Part shown: positions 17,839-27,247 of the stretch, piece by piece
How the letters are laid out: every line of letters starts with the position of its first letter
How positions within the stretch are numbered: position 1 is the stretch's first letter
Assembly (NCBI RefSeq): GCF_003402235.1
Contig: NZ_QEWO01000002.1
Location: 372,001-436,000 of the forward strand
Origin: Parahaliea mediterranea
Lineage (GTDB): Bacteria > Pseudomonadota > Gammaproteobacteria > Pseudomonadales > Halieaceae
Direction: 5' to 3'
Length of the DNA: 64,000 nt
Position numbers and translations under genes: made by a program
Notes under the pieces: model-generated
The model's input: the letters and a program-made list of their open reading frames with translations, nothing else
The model's database searches: none
Told to the model about the DNA's origin: nothing

Positions 17839-18070
17839 AGCGGCGGCTCCACCAAAACGCGCATTCTTGCGGCGGGCAAGCCTAATTTCAACATTTATTG
17901 TATTTGTTTAATTTTTTGTGTTGTTTTTTGCCGTTTATTTATTGACTTCTACAAAGTGTTTATCAACCATTAGGCCCTCGCGCTGGCCCGCCGCTGGCAA
18001 CAGCGCGGCCTATCCAGAACACACCAACGATCGACAATGCGCATCGCAATGCGCCATCAGGGGGAACACC

Positions 18071-20296
18071 ATGCGGATGAAGTTTCTGGCACCAGCGGTA
18101 ACCACCGCTTTCGCGCTCAATCCGGTGACAGCCGCACTTGCGCAGGAAGCGCGCAATGTACTGATCGAAGAGGTGGTGGTCACCGCCCAGAAGCGCGAAC
18201 AGCGCCTTATCGATGTGCCGGTTGCCATTACCGCCGTCAACTCCCAGAACCTGATCGACCAGAACCTGGTGTCCATTACCGAGTTTTACAACCGCGTTCC
18301 CGGACTGCAGTTTGGCGGCGCTCCCGGCGGCAATGAAATCAGCAACCTGTCCCTGCGCGGCATCACCACCGGCGGCGGCACCAACCCCACCCTGGCGGTG
18401 CTGGTGAACGATGTGCAATTCGGCTCTTCCACTGAGAGCGGCCAGGCTCCCATCCCCGATTTTGACCCCGCCACCCTGGAGCGCGTGGAAGTACTGCGCG
18501 GCCCCCAAGGCACCCTGTACGGCGCCTCAAGCCTTGGCGGCCTGATCAAATACGTGCTGCGCCAGCCCGATACCGAGAGCCTGTCCGGCCGCGTTGAAGC
18601 GGGAGCCAGCACCGTCAAGGGCGGCACCGATGGCTACAATGTGCGCGGCTCGGTCAACATCCCCCTGGTGGAAGACAAACTCGGCCTGAACCTGAGTGGC
18701 GTATACCGCGAAGACCCGCGCTACATTGACAATATCGGCACCGACCCGCAGACCAACAACGTCAACACCGCCGAAACCACCGGCGCGCTGGCCTCTCTGG
18801 TTTATTACCCCACCGATCGCCTGACCCTCAACCTGTCTGCCCTGACCCAGGAGCAGGACACCGAGAACAAAGCGTCCATCGACATTGTGTCGGAAAACAA
18901 TTTCCACCAGGTCAACGGTGAGTCCATCGACACCATCAATGCCGTGCCCGGCAGCATGGTTCGCCAGTTCGACCAGTACATCGGCCGTATCGACTGGGAT
19001 CTGGACTGGGCAACATTCACCTCCATCACCGCCTACGGCGAGAGCCTGCGCGAAGAAACCCAGGACGTCACCTATGTGTTCGGCCCGCCCCTGTTCGGCA
19101 TTGCCTACCCGGGCTCGTCCGATGGCTCGCGCATCGACATCCTGAACAATGTCTACACCGACAAGTTCTCCCAGGAGCTGCGCGTTGCCGGCACCAGCGA
19201 GAGTATCAGCTGGATGGTTGGCGGTTTTTATACCAAGGAAGACACCGTGCTCGAACAGACCCTGATGCTGAACGACCCGGCTGCTGCCGGCGCGCGGCAG
19301 GTGTACACCAGCAACGGCCCCTCAGACTACGAAGAGAGCGCCCTGTTTGCCGACGCCACCTTCAATGTGACAGAGCGTATCGACCTGCAGCTTGGCGCCC
19401 GCTATGCGCGCAACGAGCAGGAAAATATTTCACAGACCATCGTCGACGACCCGGCGGCACCGATCTTCGGTGGGTCCGAGATCAGCACGATCGACTCCGA
19501 CGAATCCGCCGTGACCTGGGTGGTATCCCCCAGCTACCGCTTCAACGACGACATGATGGCCTATATGCGCGTGGCCACCGGTTATCGCCCGGGCGGCCCC
19601 AACGCCAACCTGGGCAACCTGCCGCGGGAGTTTGATTCCGATTCCGTCGTCAACTACGAGCTGGGTTTCAAGGGCCAGATTGGCGCTGACCTCACCTTTG
19701 ATGTCGCAGCCTTCTACATCGACTGGGAAGACATTCAGCTGCAGAACGCCGACGCAGTCTCATCACTGACCTTTTTCACCAACGGCGGCCAGGCGCGCAG
19801 CCAGGGCCTGGAATTTGCCACCGAGTGGTCTCCCCTGGACGGGCTGCTGATCAGCGCCAACGCCACCTATACCAATGCCGAGCTGAGCGAAGACATCCCC
19901 TCGATCGACGGCGCCAGCAATCTGGTGGGCAAGTCCGGCGACAGCCTGCCCTTCACTCCGGAGTTTGCCGCCAACTTCAGCATTCGGCAGAACTTTAACC
20001 TCAGCTCGCGCATTGAAGGCTATATGGGCGCGATGTACACCTACGTGGACAACCGGCCCAGCGAATTGCTGAACAGCGACGCGGCGCGCCCGCGCTTTGA
20101 GCTGCCCAGTTACGAGCAGGTGGACCTGAACCTGGGCCTGACCTTCGACCAGGTGTGGAAAGGCACCTTCTACGTGCGCAACCTGACTGACGAGCGGGGC
20201 GTGGTAACCGCCATGAACCGCAACGGCACCGCCGCGCCGAAGGCTGCCTTCACCCTGCCCCGCACCGTTGGCTTCAATATTGCGCGGGTATTCTAG
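18071..20296 (+). CDS. TonB-dependent receptor
   Basis: 741 residues from ATG 18071 (ggggaaca upstream); earlier codons in the frame look non-coding. Signal peptide MRMKFLAPAVTTAFALNPVTAALA, TonB box EEVVVTAQKR, plug with LERVEVLRGPQGTLYGASSLGG, and a barrel ending in Phe (NIARVF). Sequence style is of the large receptors of aquatic gammaproteobacteria that import non-iron substrates; the ligand is unknown. The 232-base upstream region is strikingly AT-rich. Neighbours suggest peptide or amino-acid derivatives as cargo, which is an inference only. Confidence 0.88.
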   Translation: MRMKFLAPAVTTAFALNPVTAALAQEARNVLIEEVVVTAQKREQRLIDVPVAITAVNSQNLIDQNLVSITEFYNRVPGLQFGGAPGGNEISNLSLRGITTGGGTNPTLAVLVNDVQFGSSTESGQAPIPDFDPATLERVEVLRGPQGTLYGASSLGGLIKYVLRQPDTESLSGRVEAGASTVKGGTDGYNVRGSVNIPLVEDKLGLNLSGVYREDPRYIDNIGTDPQTNNVNTAETTGALASLVYYPTDRLTLNLSALTQEQDTENKASIDIVSENNFHQVNGESIDTINAVPGSMVRQFDQYIGRIDWDLDWATFTSITAYGESLREETQDVTYVFGPPLFGIAYPGSSDGSRIDILNNVYTDKFSQELRVAGTSESISWMVGGFYTKEDTVLEQTLMLNDPAAAGARQVYTSNGPSDYEESALFADATFNVTERIDLQLGARYARNEQENISQTIVDDPAAPIFGGSEISTIDSDESAVTWVVSPSYRFNDDMMAYMRVATGYRPGGPNANLGNLPREFDSDSVVNYELGFKGQIGADLTFDVAAFYIDWEDIQLQNADAVSSLTFFTNGGQARSQGLEFATEWSPLDGLLISANATYTNAELSEDIPSIDGASNLVGKSGDSLPFTPEFAANFSIRQNFNLSSRIEGYMGAMYTYVDNRPSELLNSDAARPRFELPSYEQVDLNLGLTFDQVWKGTFYVRNLTDERGVVTAMNRNGTAAPKAAFTLPRTVGFNIARVF

Positions 20297-20438
20297 GCCC
20301 GCGCGCTCGGCGCTCAGTCGAGTCAGGCGGGATGGGGCCATAGCCACGAATGAGAGGAATGAGCAGGGGAATGAGGAATTGGCAACGGGTTCAATTAAGG
20401 GTAGCGTAACAGCTGTTCACACCAAGGAGACTGCCCCC

Positions 20439-20792
20439 GTGACCTACCGCTCGCTGATGACCCGGTTCGCCTTTGCCCCGCTGCTGCTGACCGCCGCCAG
20501 CCTGCCCGCCGCCGCCTTCGACTGGCCCTGGCACGAGCAGGGCGGCGAGCGCTACAGCTACTGCAAGGGCTTTGTTGTGGCGGGCCTTGGCAACCTGCCG
20601 GTGGAGCAGCTATCGCGCACCCACCTGTGGCTGGCCTGGAATACCATCAACCGCGAGGGTATCAGCCCCTCCGCCGCCCCGGATGCCGATTACCAGAGCG
20701 GCCACCAGCAGTTCAACCAGTGGCTGGCGGCGGGCAACCTCGACCAGCTGCAGCAGCTGGCCGATGGTGACTGCGCCCTGGGGCGCAACTGA
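20439..20792 (+). CDS. small exported hypothetical protein
   Basis: 117 residues from GTG 20439, which has aaggaga 9-15 bases upstream; the longer open frame upstream has no ribosome site. A signal peptide (FAFAPLLLTAASLPAAA) precedes a mature part of about 90 residues with two Cys (YSYCKGF and GDCALGRN near the C-terminus), possibly disulfide-bonded. I do not recognise a family. It follows the TonB receptor by 142 bases and converges with the Yip1 gene. Confidence 0.6.
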   Translation: MTYRSLMTRFAFAPLLLTAASLPAAAFDWPWHEQGGERYSYCKGFVVAGLGNLPVEQLSRTHLWLAWNTINREGISPSAAPDADYQSGHQQFNQWLAAGNLDQLQQLADGDCALGRN

Positions 20793-20802
20793 GCCTGCGG
20801 GC

Positions 20803-21582
20803 TCAGTTCTCGCTGTCGCCGCCAGCGGGCTTGGCGCCCTGTTCAAAGCCCTTCAGAAACTCGCCCATTTTGCGCCCCGCTTCTTCCGGGGTCATGTCCT
20901 CGTCGTCAAACTGCCGGCTGAAGTTTTCCATCCGGTCCTGTAGCTGGCGCGAGGCGTATTCGCTGCTGACGTTGGAAATCATCAGCAGGGCACCGAGCAC
21001 ACCGAACACAATCATGGACGTGCGGCGCTCGCGCTCGTGCACGCCAACACTGGCCTCGATCATCAGGTAGGTGGCCCAGGCCACCGTCACGATCACGCCG
21101 AGATAGGGCAGTATGGAGAGCACCGCCGCCACCGGGTACAGCGCCGTCGCGGCAGACCAGCAGCGGAAAGCGGTTTCGTAATCCTGGCTGGACCCCATCA
21201 GCTTCCAGATCACAAACAGCACCGCCGCCCCGATAAAACCGCCTATAACGGCAAAAATGGGGAAGATGACAATGCCGGCAAAGCCCGCCGCCAGCATGCC
21301 GACGTTGGAGGCAAACAGCGACAGCACCGCCGCCACCACGCCACCGGCGGCCGCCATTACCGCGGCAAAGATCACCGGCTCCAGGAACCCCCCGCTGCGC
21401 GGCATGGTCTGATAAAAACCGGCGGGGTTGGTGAGCACCGCCTTGGCCTGGGCGATAACCTGGTGAATGTCAAAGGTGGCGCCCGACGCCGGCGGCGGCT
21501 GCTCGCCGCCCGGGCTTGGCGGTTCCTGCGGGTTTTGTGGGTTTTGCGAATCGGGTGAATGTTGTTGTTCGTTGTCGTTCAT
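20803..21582 (-). CDS. Yip1-family membrane protein
   Basis: 259 residues. A polar, Pro/Gln-rich N-terminus (about 35 residues) precedes FDIHQVIAQAKAVLTNPAGFYQTMP, the usual lead of bacterial Yip1-domain proteins. Four to five hydrophobic helices follow (for example VIFAAVMAAAGGVVAAVLSLF and VFGVLGALLMISNV), then an acidic, soluble C-terminus. The function of bacterial Yip1 proteins is not established. The start has a good position, and the gene diverges from the next M61-like gene. Confidence 0.75.
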   Translation of the reverse strand: MNDNEQQHSPDSQNPQNPQEPPSPGGEQPPPASGATFDIHQVIAQAKAVLTNPAGFYQTMPRSGGFLEPVIFAAVMAAAGGVVAAVLSLFASNVGMLAAGFAGIVIFPIFAVIGGFIGAAVLFVIWKLMGSSQDYETAFRCWSAATALYPVAAVLSILPYLGVIVTVAWATYLMIEASVGVHERERRTSMIVFGVLGALLMISNVSSEYASRQLQDRMENFSRQFDDEDMTPEEAGRKMGEFLKGFEQGAKPAGGDSEN

Positions 21583-21745
21583 GCGCTGCTCCCTCGCGTG
21601 CTGAGGGTGACCAAGGCCACCCGGACTCCATTAAACATAGCAGCAACCGGGCTGCCTTCAAGCGCTGTGCGGTAGGCGAAGTTCCGCCGCCCTGCTACGC
21701 TTGGCCCCCATTGCCAGACACTGATATTACTGCAGAGGACTTCCG

Positions 21746-22981
21746 ATGTTGCAACCGTTTCGCTGGATACTGCTGACCCTGCTGCTGGGCGCCACGGCCG
21801 CCGTGGCTGATACCTACCAGGTCAACTACGCGGTGCGCGTGAATCCGGACAAGGGCGAGGCCGATGTAGAGATTGCCCTTCAGGGCGAGCGCCTGCCGAG
21901 TCGCATCACCCTGCACATTGACCCCGATCGGCACGATGATTTTCGCAGCGAACAGAAGCTGGACGTCGATGACGACACCGTTACCTGGCGGCCATCGGGC
22001 AAACAGTCGCGCCTGAGTTACCGTTTTGCCATCGAACACCGCAAGGGCAAGAAGAGCTACGACGCCATGATCACCGACGACTGGGCGGTGTTTCGCAGCG
22101 ATGCCCTGATCCCGCCAATGGCGGTGAAGGCCACCAAGGGCCTGGATTCCGAAGCGACGCTGGATTTTGACCTGCCGGATGGCTGGTCATCCGCCGCACC
22201 CTACGAGAACGTGGATAAATCCGCCAACCGCTTCCGCCTGACCGACCCGGGCCGGCGCTTTGTGCGCCCCAAGGGCTGGCTGATTCTTGGCCATATCGCC
22301 AGCCGCCAGGACATCATCAGCGACATTGAAGTGCGCATTGCCGCTCCCCGGGGGCAGGATGTGCGCCTGCAGGACGCCCTCGCCTTTGTCGGCTGGACCC
22401 TGCCCCACCTGCGCGGCATCTTCCCCGACTTTCCCGAGCGCATTCTGGTGGTGAGTGCCGACGACCCCATGTGGCGCGGTGGCCTGTCGGCGCCCAACTC
22501 CCTGTTCATGCACGCCGACCGCCCGCTGATCAGCGGCAACCGCACCAGCAGCCTGATTCACGAGCTGGTGCACATCGGCACCTCCATCCACGGCACTGAT
22601 CGTAGCGACTGGATTGTGGAAGGCATTGCCGAGTACTACGCGGTAGAGATCCTGCACCGCTCCGGCGGCATCAGCGAGCAGCGCTTTGCGCAAACCCTGG
22701 ACGAATTGGCACAATGGGGCGAGGACTCCCCCGGGCTGTTCACTGGCGACTCCTCTGGCGCCACCACCGCCCGGGCAGTGGGCGTGATGTACGCAGTGGA
22801 TCAGGAGATTCGCGAGAAAACCGGCGACAAGGCCAGCCTGGACGATGTGGCCACCGCCCTGGCCAAAGACGGTGGCAAAGTCTCGGTAGCGGATTTTATC
22901 GACACCGCCGAGCAGGTGGCCGGAGGCAGGCTAAGCGCCCTGCGGGAGATTCGCGAGCAGTTGGATGCAGCGGCGGACTGA
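21746..22981 (+). CDS. exported M61-like zinc metalloprotease
   Basis: 411 residues with signal peptide MLQPFRWILLTLLLGATAAVA. The zinc motif HELVH is at residues 272-276, followed 16 residues later by the third-ligand candidate Glu292 in WIVEGIAEYYAVEIL: gluzincin fold. The N-terminal ~190 residues are beta-rich (YQVNYAVRVNPDKGEADVEIAL), as in M61 proteins. There is no PDZ domain, unlike the paralogue-like gene at 10952-12709. Role and substrate unknown. Confidence 0.75.
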   Translation: MLQPFRWILLTLLLGATAAVADTYQVNYAVRVNPDKGEADVEIALQGERLPSRITLHIDPDRHDDFRSEQKLDVDDDTVTWRPSGKQSRLSYRFAIEHRKGKKSYDAMITDDWAVFRSDALIPPMAVKATKGLDSEATLDFDLPDGWSSAAPYENVDKSANRFRLTDPGRRFVRPKGWLILGHIASRQDIISDIEVRIAAPRGQDVRLQDALAFVGWTLPHLRGIFPDFPERILVVSADDPMWRGGLSAPNSLFMHADRPLISGNRTSSLIHELVHIGTSIHGTDRSDWIVEGIAEYYAVEILHRSGGISEQRFAQTLDELAQWGEDSPGLFTGDSSGATTARAVGVMYAVDQEIREKTGDKASLDDVATALAKDGGKVSVADFIDTAEQVAGGRLSALREIREQLDAAAD

Positions 22982-22983
22982 GC

Positions 22984-23088
22984 TCAGAACAGCCAGCCGG
23001 TGCGAAAAGACAGCCCCGCCAGCACCAGGTGGCCGCCGGTCCAAACGGTGGCCCCCAGCAGGTGCAGTAACAGCATGACGCCGTACAC
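22984..23088 (-). pseudogene. CopD-family membrane protein reduced to 34 codons
   Basis: Immediately after the sstT stop on the same strand is a 34-codon frame (GTG start at 23088, stop TGA at 22984-22986). It reads VYGVMLLLHLLGATVWTGGH, then LVLAGLSFRTGWLF. The first 23 residues match the start of CopD-like membrane proteins of about 150 residues (HLLGATxWTGGHLVLA). The last ten match the end of the same family ((V/L)GxxFRTGxLF). The ~110 residues between are missing. This looks like an in-frame internal deletion; the family comparison is from memory. It may still be translated. Confidence 0.55.
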
Positions 23089-23094
23089 GGTTTG

Positions 23095-24288
23095 CTAGCC
23101 CTCCCCACCGCGCTGATCCACCGCGTAGGTATACACCACGTCGGTACTGGAATTCAGCGCGGTTTCCGCCGAGTCCTGAATCACGCTGATGATAAAGCCC
23201 ACGGCCACCACCTGCATGGCCACATCTACTGAAATGCCAAACAGGGAACAGGCCAGGGGCACCAGCAGCAGGCTGCCGGAGGGCACGCCGCTGGCGCCAC
23301 AGGCCGACAGGGCCGCAATCACGCACAGCAGCAGGGCGGTGGCAAAGGACACTTCAATGCCCAGGGTGTTGGCCGCCGCCAGGGTGAGCACAGTGATGGT
23401 AATGGCGGCGCCCGCCATGTTCACCGTGGCCCCCACCGGGATGGTGACGGAATACAGCTCTTCGCTGATGCCGAGCTTTTTCGCCAGCGCCAGGTTCACC
23501 GGAATGTTGGCGGCGGAGCTGCGGGTAAAGAACGCGGTGATGCCGGATTCCTCCAGGCATTGCAGCACCATCGGATAGGGGTTGCGGCGGATCAGCAGGT
23601 ACACAATCAGCGGGTTTACCACCAACGCCACAATCAGCATGCAGGCCACCAGCAGCAGGGCCAGGCTGGCGTAGCCCGCCAGCGCCTCGACCCCGGTGGT
23701 GGCAACAGTCACGCACACCAGGCCAAAAATACCCAGCGGCGCCAGGCGGATGACGTAGCGCACAATGTCGCTGACACCCTCGGCCAGTGTTTGCAGGTGT
23801 TCCTTGAAGGCCGCGGAGGCACGGCGAAAGCTGATGCCCAGCAGAATGGCCCAGGTCAGGCAGCCGAGGAAGTTGCCACTCAGCAGCGCATTCACCGGGT
23901 TGTCGATCAGCTTGAACAGCACATCGGCCAGCACCGCGCCCACCGCCACCGGCGGGCTGCCCTCGGCCACATCGGTCAGGGCGATGGTCTGGGGAAACCA
24001 CTGACTCATCAGCAGGGCCACCAGGGCGGCGCTCACGGTGCCCGCCAGGTACAGCAGCAGGGTCAGCAGGCCCTTGCGCCCATCGGCGCCGCTTTCGTGG
24101 CGGTTGGCTATGGCGGACATCACCAGCAGCATCACCAGCAGGGGCGCCACCGCCTTCAGCATGCCGACAAACAGCTGCCCCAGCAGGCCGAAGGGCTCCG
24201 CCACGCCGGGCGCCAGCACGCCGAGCAGGGCCCCGGCCACCACACCAATCAGTATCTGTGGCACCAGGCCCAGTTTTAACAGGTTCAT
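23095..24288 (-). CDS. sstT: Na+/serine-threonine symporter
   Basis: 397 residues, eight-helix DAACS-type transporter. Diagnostic parts: [20 protein letters not shown] (SstT version of the hairpin motif), [44 protein letters not shown], and the C-terminal [17 protein letters not shown]. Imports L-serine and L-threonine with sodium. It stands alone; a hairpin upstream (24330-24354) separates it from the molybdenum hydroxylase genes. Confidence 0.92.
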   Translation of the reverse strand: MNLLKLGLVPQILIGVVAGALLGVLAPGVAEPFGLLGQLFVGMLKAVAPLLVMLLVMSAIANRHESGADGRKGLLTLLLYLAGTVSAALVALLMSQWFPQTIALTDVAEGSPPVAVGAVLADVLFKLIDNPVNALLSGNFLGCLTWAILLGISFRRASAAFKEHLQTLAEGVSDIVRYVIRLAPLGIFGLVCVTVATTGVEALAGYASLALLLVACMLIVALVVNPLIVYLLIRRNPYPMVLQCLEESGITAFFTRSSAANIPVNLALAKKLGISEELYSVTIPVGATVNMAGAAITITVLTLAAANTLGIEVSFATALLLCVIAALSACGASGVPSGSLLLVPLACSLFGISVDVAMQVVAVGFIISVIQDSAETALNSSTDVVYTYAVDQRGGEG

Positions 24289-24329
24289 TCACGCCCCCGG
24301 TTGAAGTGTTATGCGGGGGCGATTGTAGC

Positions 24330-24354
24330 AAGGGGCCCGCGCAAATGGGCCCTT
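24330..24354 (-). terminator. hairpin after the molybdenum hydroxylase operon
   Basis: Arms aaggggccc and gggccctt around an 8-base loop, 54 bases past the stop of the gene ending at 24408 and upstream of sstT. No T-run follows, so its strength is uncertain. Confidence 0.4.
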
Positions 24355-24407
24355 CACTGGCTTTCTTTACAGAAGAAGGCGACGCAGGTTAAGCGCGCAC
24401 CTGCCGG

Positions 24408-26651
24408 CTAAACGCTGAAGTGCTTCGACAGCGGCAGTTCGCGAATGCGCTGGCCGGTGGCGGCGAACACGGCATTGGCAATGCTCGGCGCGGTGGGGGG
24501 CACGCCCGGCTCGCCAACGCCCGCGGGCAGGGCGTCGCTGGGCACGATATGGCTGCGGATCACCTTCGGTGTCTGCTGGATGCGCGCCACCGGGTAGTCG
24601 TGGTAGTTGGACTGCTTCACAGCGCCACGCTCGAAATCAATCTGCCCCAGCAGGGCCACGCTCAGGCCAAAGATCATGCCGCCTTCGATCTGCGCGTGTA
24701 CCCGATCCGGGTTTACCACCGTACCGGCATCAATCGCCCCGTGCATTTCCAGTACCTGCAGTTTGCCATCGGCCACCGACACCTTGCTGGCCACCGACAC
24801 GTAGGACAGGAAGCTGCGGGTTACCGCCACGCCCCAGCCCTGCCCGGCGGGCAGCTTCTCGCCCCAGGGGATGGTGGCCACCAGGGTGCGCAGCACGTTC
24901 TTCAGGCGCGCGGTGTCGTAGGGATACTCGGCAATGGGGCGGCCGTAGTTGCTGAATGCAAAGCCCTCGGGGGCAAAGTCCAGGTAGCGGTCATCGCCGA
25001 TCATCGCCTCCCAGTACTCCACCGGGTCGCGCCCGGCAGCGTGGGCCAGCTCATCCACAAAGCTGCACACGCCAAAGGCGAAGGGAATGTTGTACACCGA
25101 GCGCAGCCAGCCGATGCGGGTATGGGCTGGTGCCTCGTGGCTTTCCACCCGCAGGTTGGGCACGGCAAAGGGCACACTGCCAAAGGTCTGGCTGAGGTTA
25201 CCGTCGTCCAGCTGGGTGACCGTGGTATCAAAGGTGGCACCGATGGGCGGCGAGGCCTGGCGCGCCAGCCAGGCGGTGGCGTTGCCGGCATCATCCAGCG
25301 CCGCCTTGAGGAACATGGCACTGCAGGAGTGGTAGTAGTCGTGGCGGATGTCGTCCTCGCGGGTCCATGCCACCTGTACCGGCTTGCCCACATGGGCGGC
25401 AAGGCGCGCCGCCTCCACCGAGTAATCCGGCTTGGATTTGCGGCCGAAGCCCCCGCCCAGCAGGGTGACGTGCACCGTCACTGCTTTTTTATCCAGCCCC
25501 AGCGCCTCAGCCACCGCCGACTGGGTGGCCTGGGGGTTCTGGGTGCAGGCCCACACCTCGCAGCGCTCGTCCGCCACGCGGGCCACGGTGACCGGGGGCT
25601 CCATGGGCGCGTGGGCCAGGTAGGGGGTGCGATAGCTCGCCTCCACCACTTTGCCGGCCGCCGCCAGGGCCGCGTCGACATCGCCGCGCTCGCGGGCCAC
25701 GGTGCCGGCACCGGCACGCACCTTTTCCTGCAGGGCGTCCAGGTAGGCTTCAGAATCGTGGTCGCTGTGCTCGCTCGGCGTCCACTTCACATCCAGGGCC
25801 TTGCGCCCCTTGATGGCGCTCCAGGTGTTGCGGGCAATCACCGCCAGCCCCTCGACGTTATTAAAGCCCGGAGCCCCCTGCGGCGCCTTGAGTTCCACCA
25901 CGTCCAGCACGCCGCCTACCTTGCGCGCGGCGGCGCCGTCGTAGGCGGCAATGCGCCCACCCAGGTGGGGGGTGCGCTCAATGCTGGCATAGACCATGCC
26001 GGGCAGGGTCACATCGGCGCCAAAGACGGCCTTGCCGGTGGTGATGTCATGCAAATCGACAATCGGCAAATCGCGGCCGATATAGCGGAACTGCGCCGGC
26101 GACTTGAGCATTAAGGCCGCGGGCTGCGGCACCTTCTGCCCGGCCGCCGCAACGGCCAGCTCGCCAAAGTCCAGGGTGCGGCCATCGCTGTGTATCACCT
26201 GGTGCTGCCGGGCGCTGCACTGATCCTGCGGCACGCCCCAGTGTTCGGCGGCCGCCGCCTCCAGCATGTGCCGGGCGGTGGCGCCCATGTGTCGCATGGT
26301 GGTGTAAAAGTTGCGAATGGAACGGGAACCGTCGGTGTTCTGGCTGCCGTAGGCCGCATCGCCAATGGCCTGCACCACCGTTACGCGGCGCCAGTCGGCT
26401 TCCATTTCGTCGGCCACCACCTGGGGCAGGCTGGTGCGAATACCGGTGCCCATTTCCGAGCGGTGGGCAATGATCTCCACCGTACCGTCTTCGCGCAGGC
26501 TCACAAACAGGTTCAGGCGCTGGCCGGTGGCGTCACCGCCGGCGCGGGCGGCGTTGGCAACGCCGGCAAAACCACCCAGCAACAGGCCCGAGGCAGACAC
26601 CCCGGTCAGGGCCAGAAAGCGGCGGCGACTGAGATGAACCACACTGTTCAT
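24408..26651 (-). CDS. molybdopterin-binding subunit of an IorB-like aldehyde/aromatic hydroxylase
   Basis: 747 residues. Tat signal [21 protein letters not shown] at the N-terminus. Xanthine-dehydrogenase-family large subunit of the single-chain IorB type: [20 protein letters not shown], the [15 protein letters not shown] block (molybdopterin dinucleotide binding), and a C-terminal [18 protein letters not shown] containing the catalytic Glu. Such enzymes oxidise aldehydes or N-heterocycles in the periplasm and pass electrons to a cytochrome. Overlaps the 2Fe-2S subunit gene by four bases. No cytochrome c subunit gene is adjacent. Confidence 0.88.
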   Translation of the reverse strand: MNSVVHLSRRRFLALTGVSASGLLLGGFAGVANAARAGGDATGQRLNLFVSLREDGTVEIIAHRSEMGTGIRTSLPQVVADEMEADWRRVTVVQAIGDAAYGSQNTDGSRSIRNFYTTMRHMGATARHMLEAAAAEHWGVPQDQCSARQHQVIHSDGRTLDFGELAVAAAGQKVPQPAALMLKSPAQFRYIGRDLPIVDLHDITTGKAVFGADVTLPGMVYASIERTPHLGGRIAAYDGAAARKVGGVLDVVELKAPQGAPGFNNVEGLAVIARNTWSAIKGRKALDVKWTPSEHSDHDSEAYLDALQEKVRAGAGTVARERGDVDAALAAAGKVVEASYRTPYLAHAPMEPPVTVARVADERCEVWACTQNPQATQSAVAEALGLDKKAVTVHVTLLGGGFGRKSKPDYSVEAARLAAHVGKPVQVAWTREDDIRHDYYHSCSAMFLKAALDDAGNATAWLARQASPPIGATFDTTVTQLDDGNLSQTFGSVPFAVPNLRVESHEAPAHTRIGWLRSVYNIPFAFGVCSFVDELAHAAGRDPVEYWEAMIGDDRYLDFAPEGFAFSNYGRPIAEYPYDTARLKNVLRTLVATIPWGEKLPAGQGWGVAVTRSFLSYVSVASKVSVADGKLQVLEMHGAIDAGTVVNPDRVHAQIEGGMIFGLSVALLGQIDFERGAVKQSNYHDYPVARIQQTPKVIRSHIVPSDALPAGVGEPGVPPTAPSIANAVFAATGQRIRELPLSKHFSV

Positions 26652-27109
26652 GAGGCGTCCTCCCCACGGCCGGCCACATCGCGAATGGCGGCGCGAATGC
26701 GCGGATAGGTGCCGCAGCGGCAGATATTGCCGCTCATGGCGCTGTCGATGTCATCGTCGGTGGGCTGGGCATTGCCCGCCAGCAGGGCACTGGCGGACAT
26801 GATCTGGCCCGCCTGGCAAAAACCGCACTGGGGCACGTTATGGCGGCGCCAGGCCTCCTGCACCGGGTGCGAGCCGTCTGCCGACAGGCCCTCGATGGTG
26901 GTGACCTCTCCGTCCGCCACCGCCGACAGGGGCAGGCGGCAGGCCCGGGTGGGTACACCGTTGAAGTGCACCGTGCAGGCACCGCAAATGGCATCGCCAC
27001 AGCCGTAGCGGGTGCCGGTGAGTTTCAGTTCGTCGCGCAGAATCCACAGCAGCGGGGTGTCGGCGTCGGCCTCTGTCTCGTACGAGCGGCCGTTGACCTT
27101 CAGTTTCAT
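26648..27109 (-). CDS. 2Fe-2S subunit of the IorAB-like hydroxylase
   Basis: 153 residues. A plant-ferredoxin-type cluster motif ([17 protein letters not shown] with a further Cys in TRACRLP) and the second all-helical cluster domain ([10 protein letters not shown] ... [11 protein letters not shown]) are complete. No signal peptide; it would be exported by riding on the Tat-tagged large subunit. The stop of this gene overlaps the ATG of the large subunit (ATGA). Confidence 0.92.
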   Translation of the reverse strand: MKLKVNGRSYETEADADTPLLWILRDELKLTGTRYGCGDAICGACTVHFNGVPTRACRLPLSAVADGEVTTIEGLSADGSHPVQEAWRRHNVPQCGFCQAGQIMSASALLAGNAQPTDDDIDSAMSGNICRCGTYPRIRAAIRDVAGRGEDAS

Positions 27110-27215
27110 GGCAGCGTTTCCAAAGGTTAGGTGAGTCCCCTACCAGCATAGCAGGCGGGGGCCGACGGCATCCTACCCCTTAGGTGTTGTATCGGTGTTT
27201 TACCGACAGCGAAGA

Positions 27216-27239
27216 CGGGCCCAGCCGCAGCCGGGCCCG
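27216..27239 (-). terminator. hairpin after TonB receptor gene
   Basis: Arms cgggccc and gggcccg with a 10-base loop, 9 bases beyond the receptor stop codon at 27248. No T-run follows. Confidence 0.4.
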
Positions 27240-27247
27240 CCGGGGGC

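Noticed and set aside
24408-27109. Assignment of the molybdenum enzyme as isoquinoline 1-oxidoreductase
   Set aside because: Only the family can be read; substrate specificity cannot be inferred and aromatic degradation genes are not adjacent.
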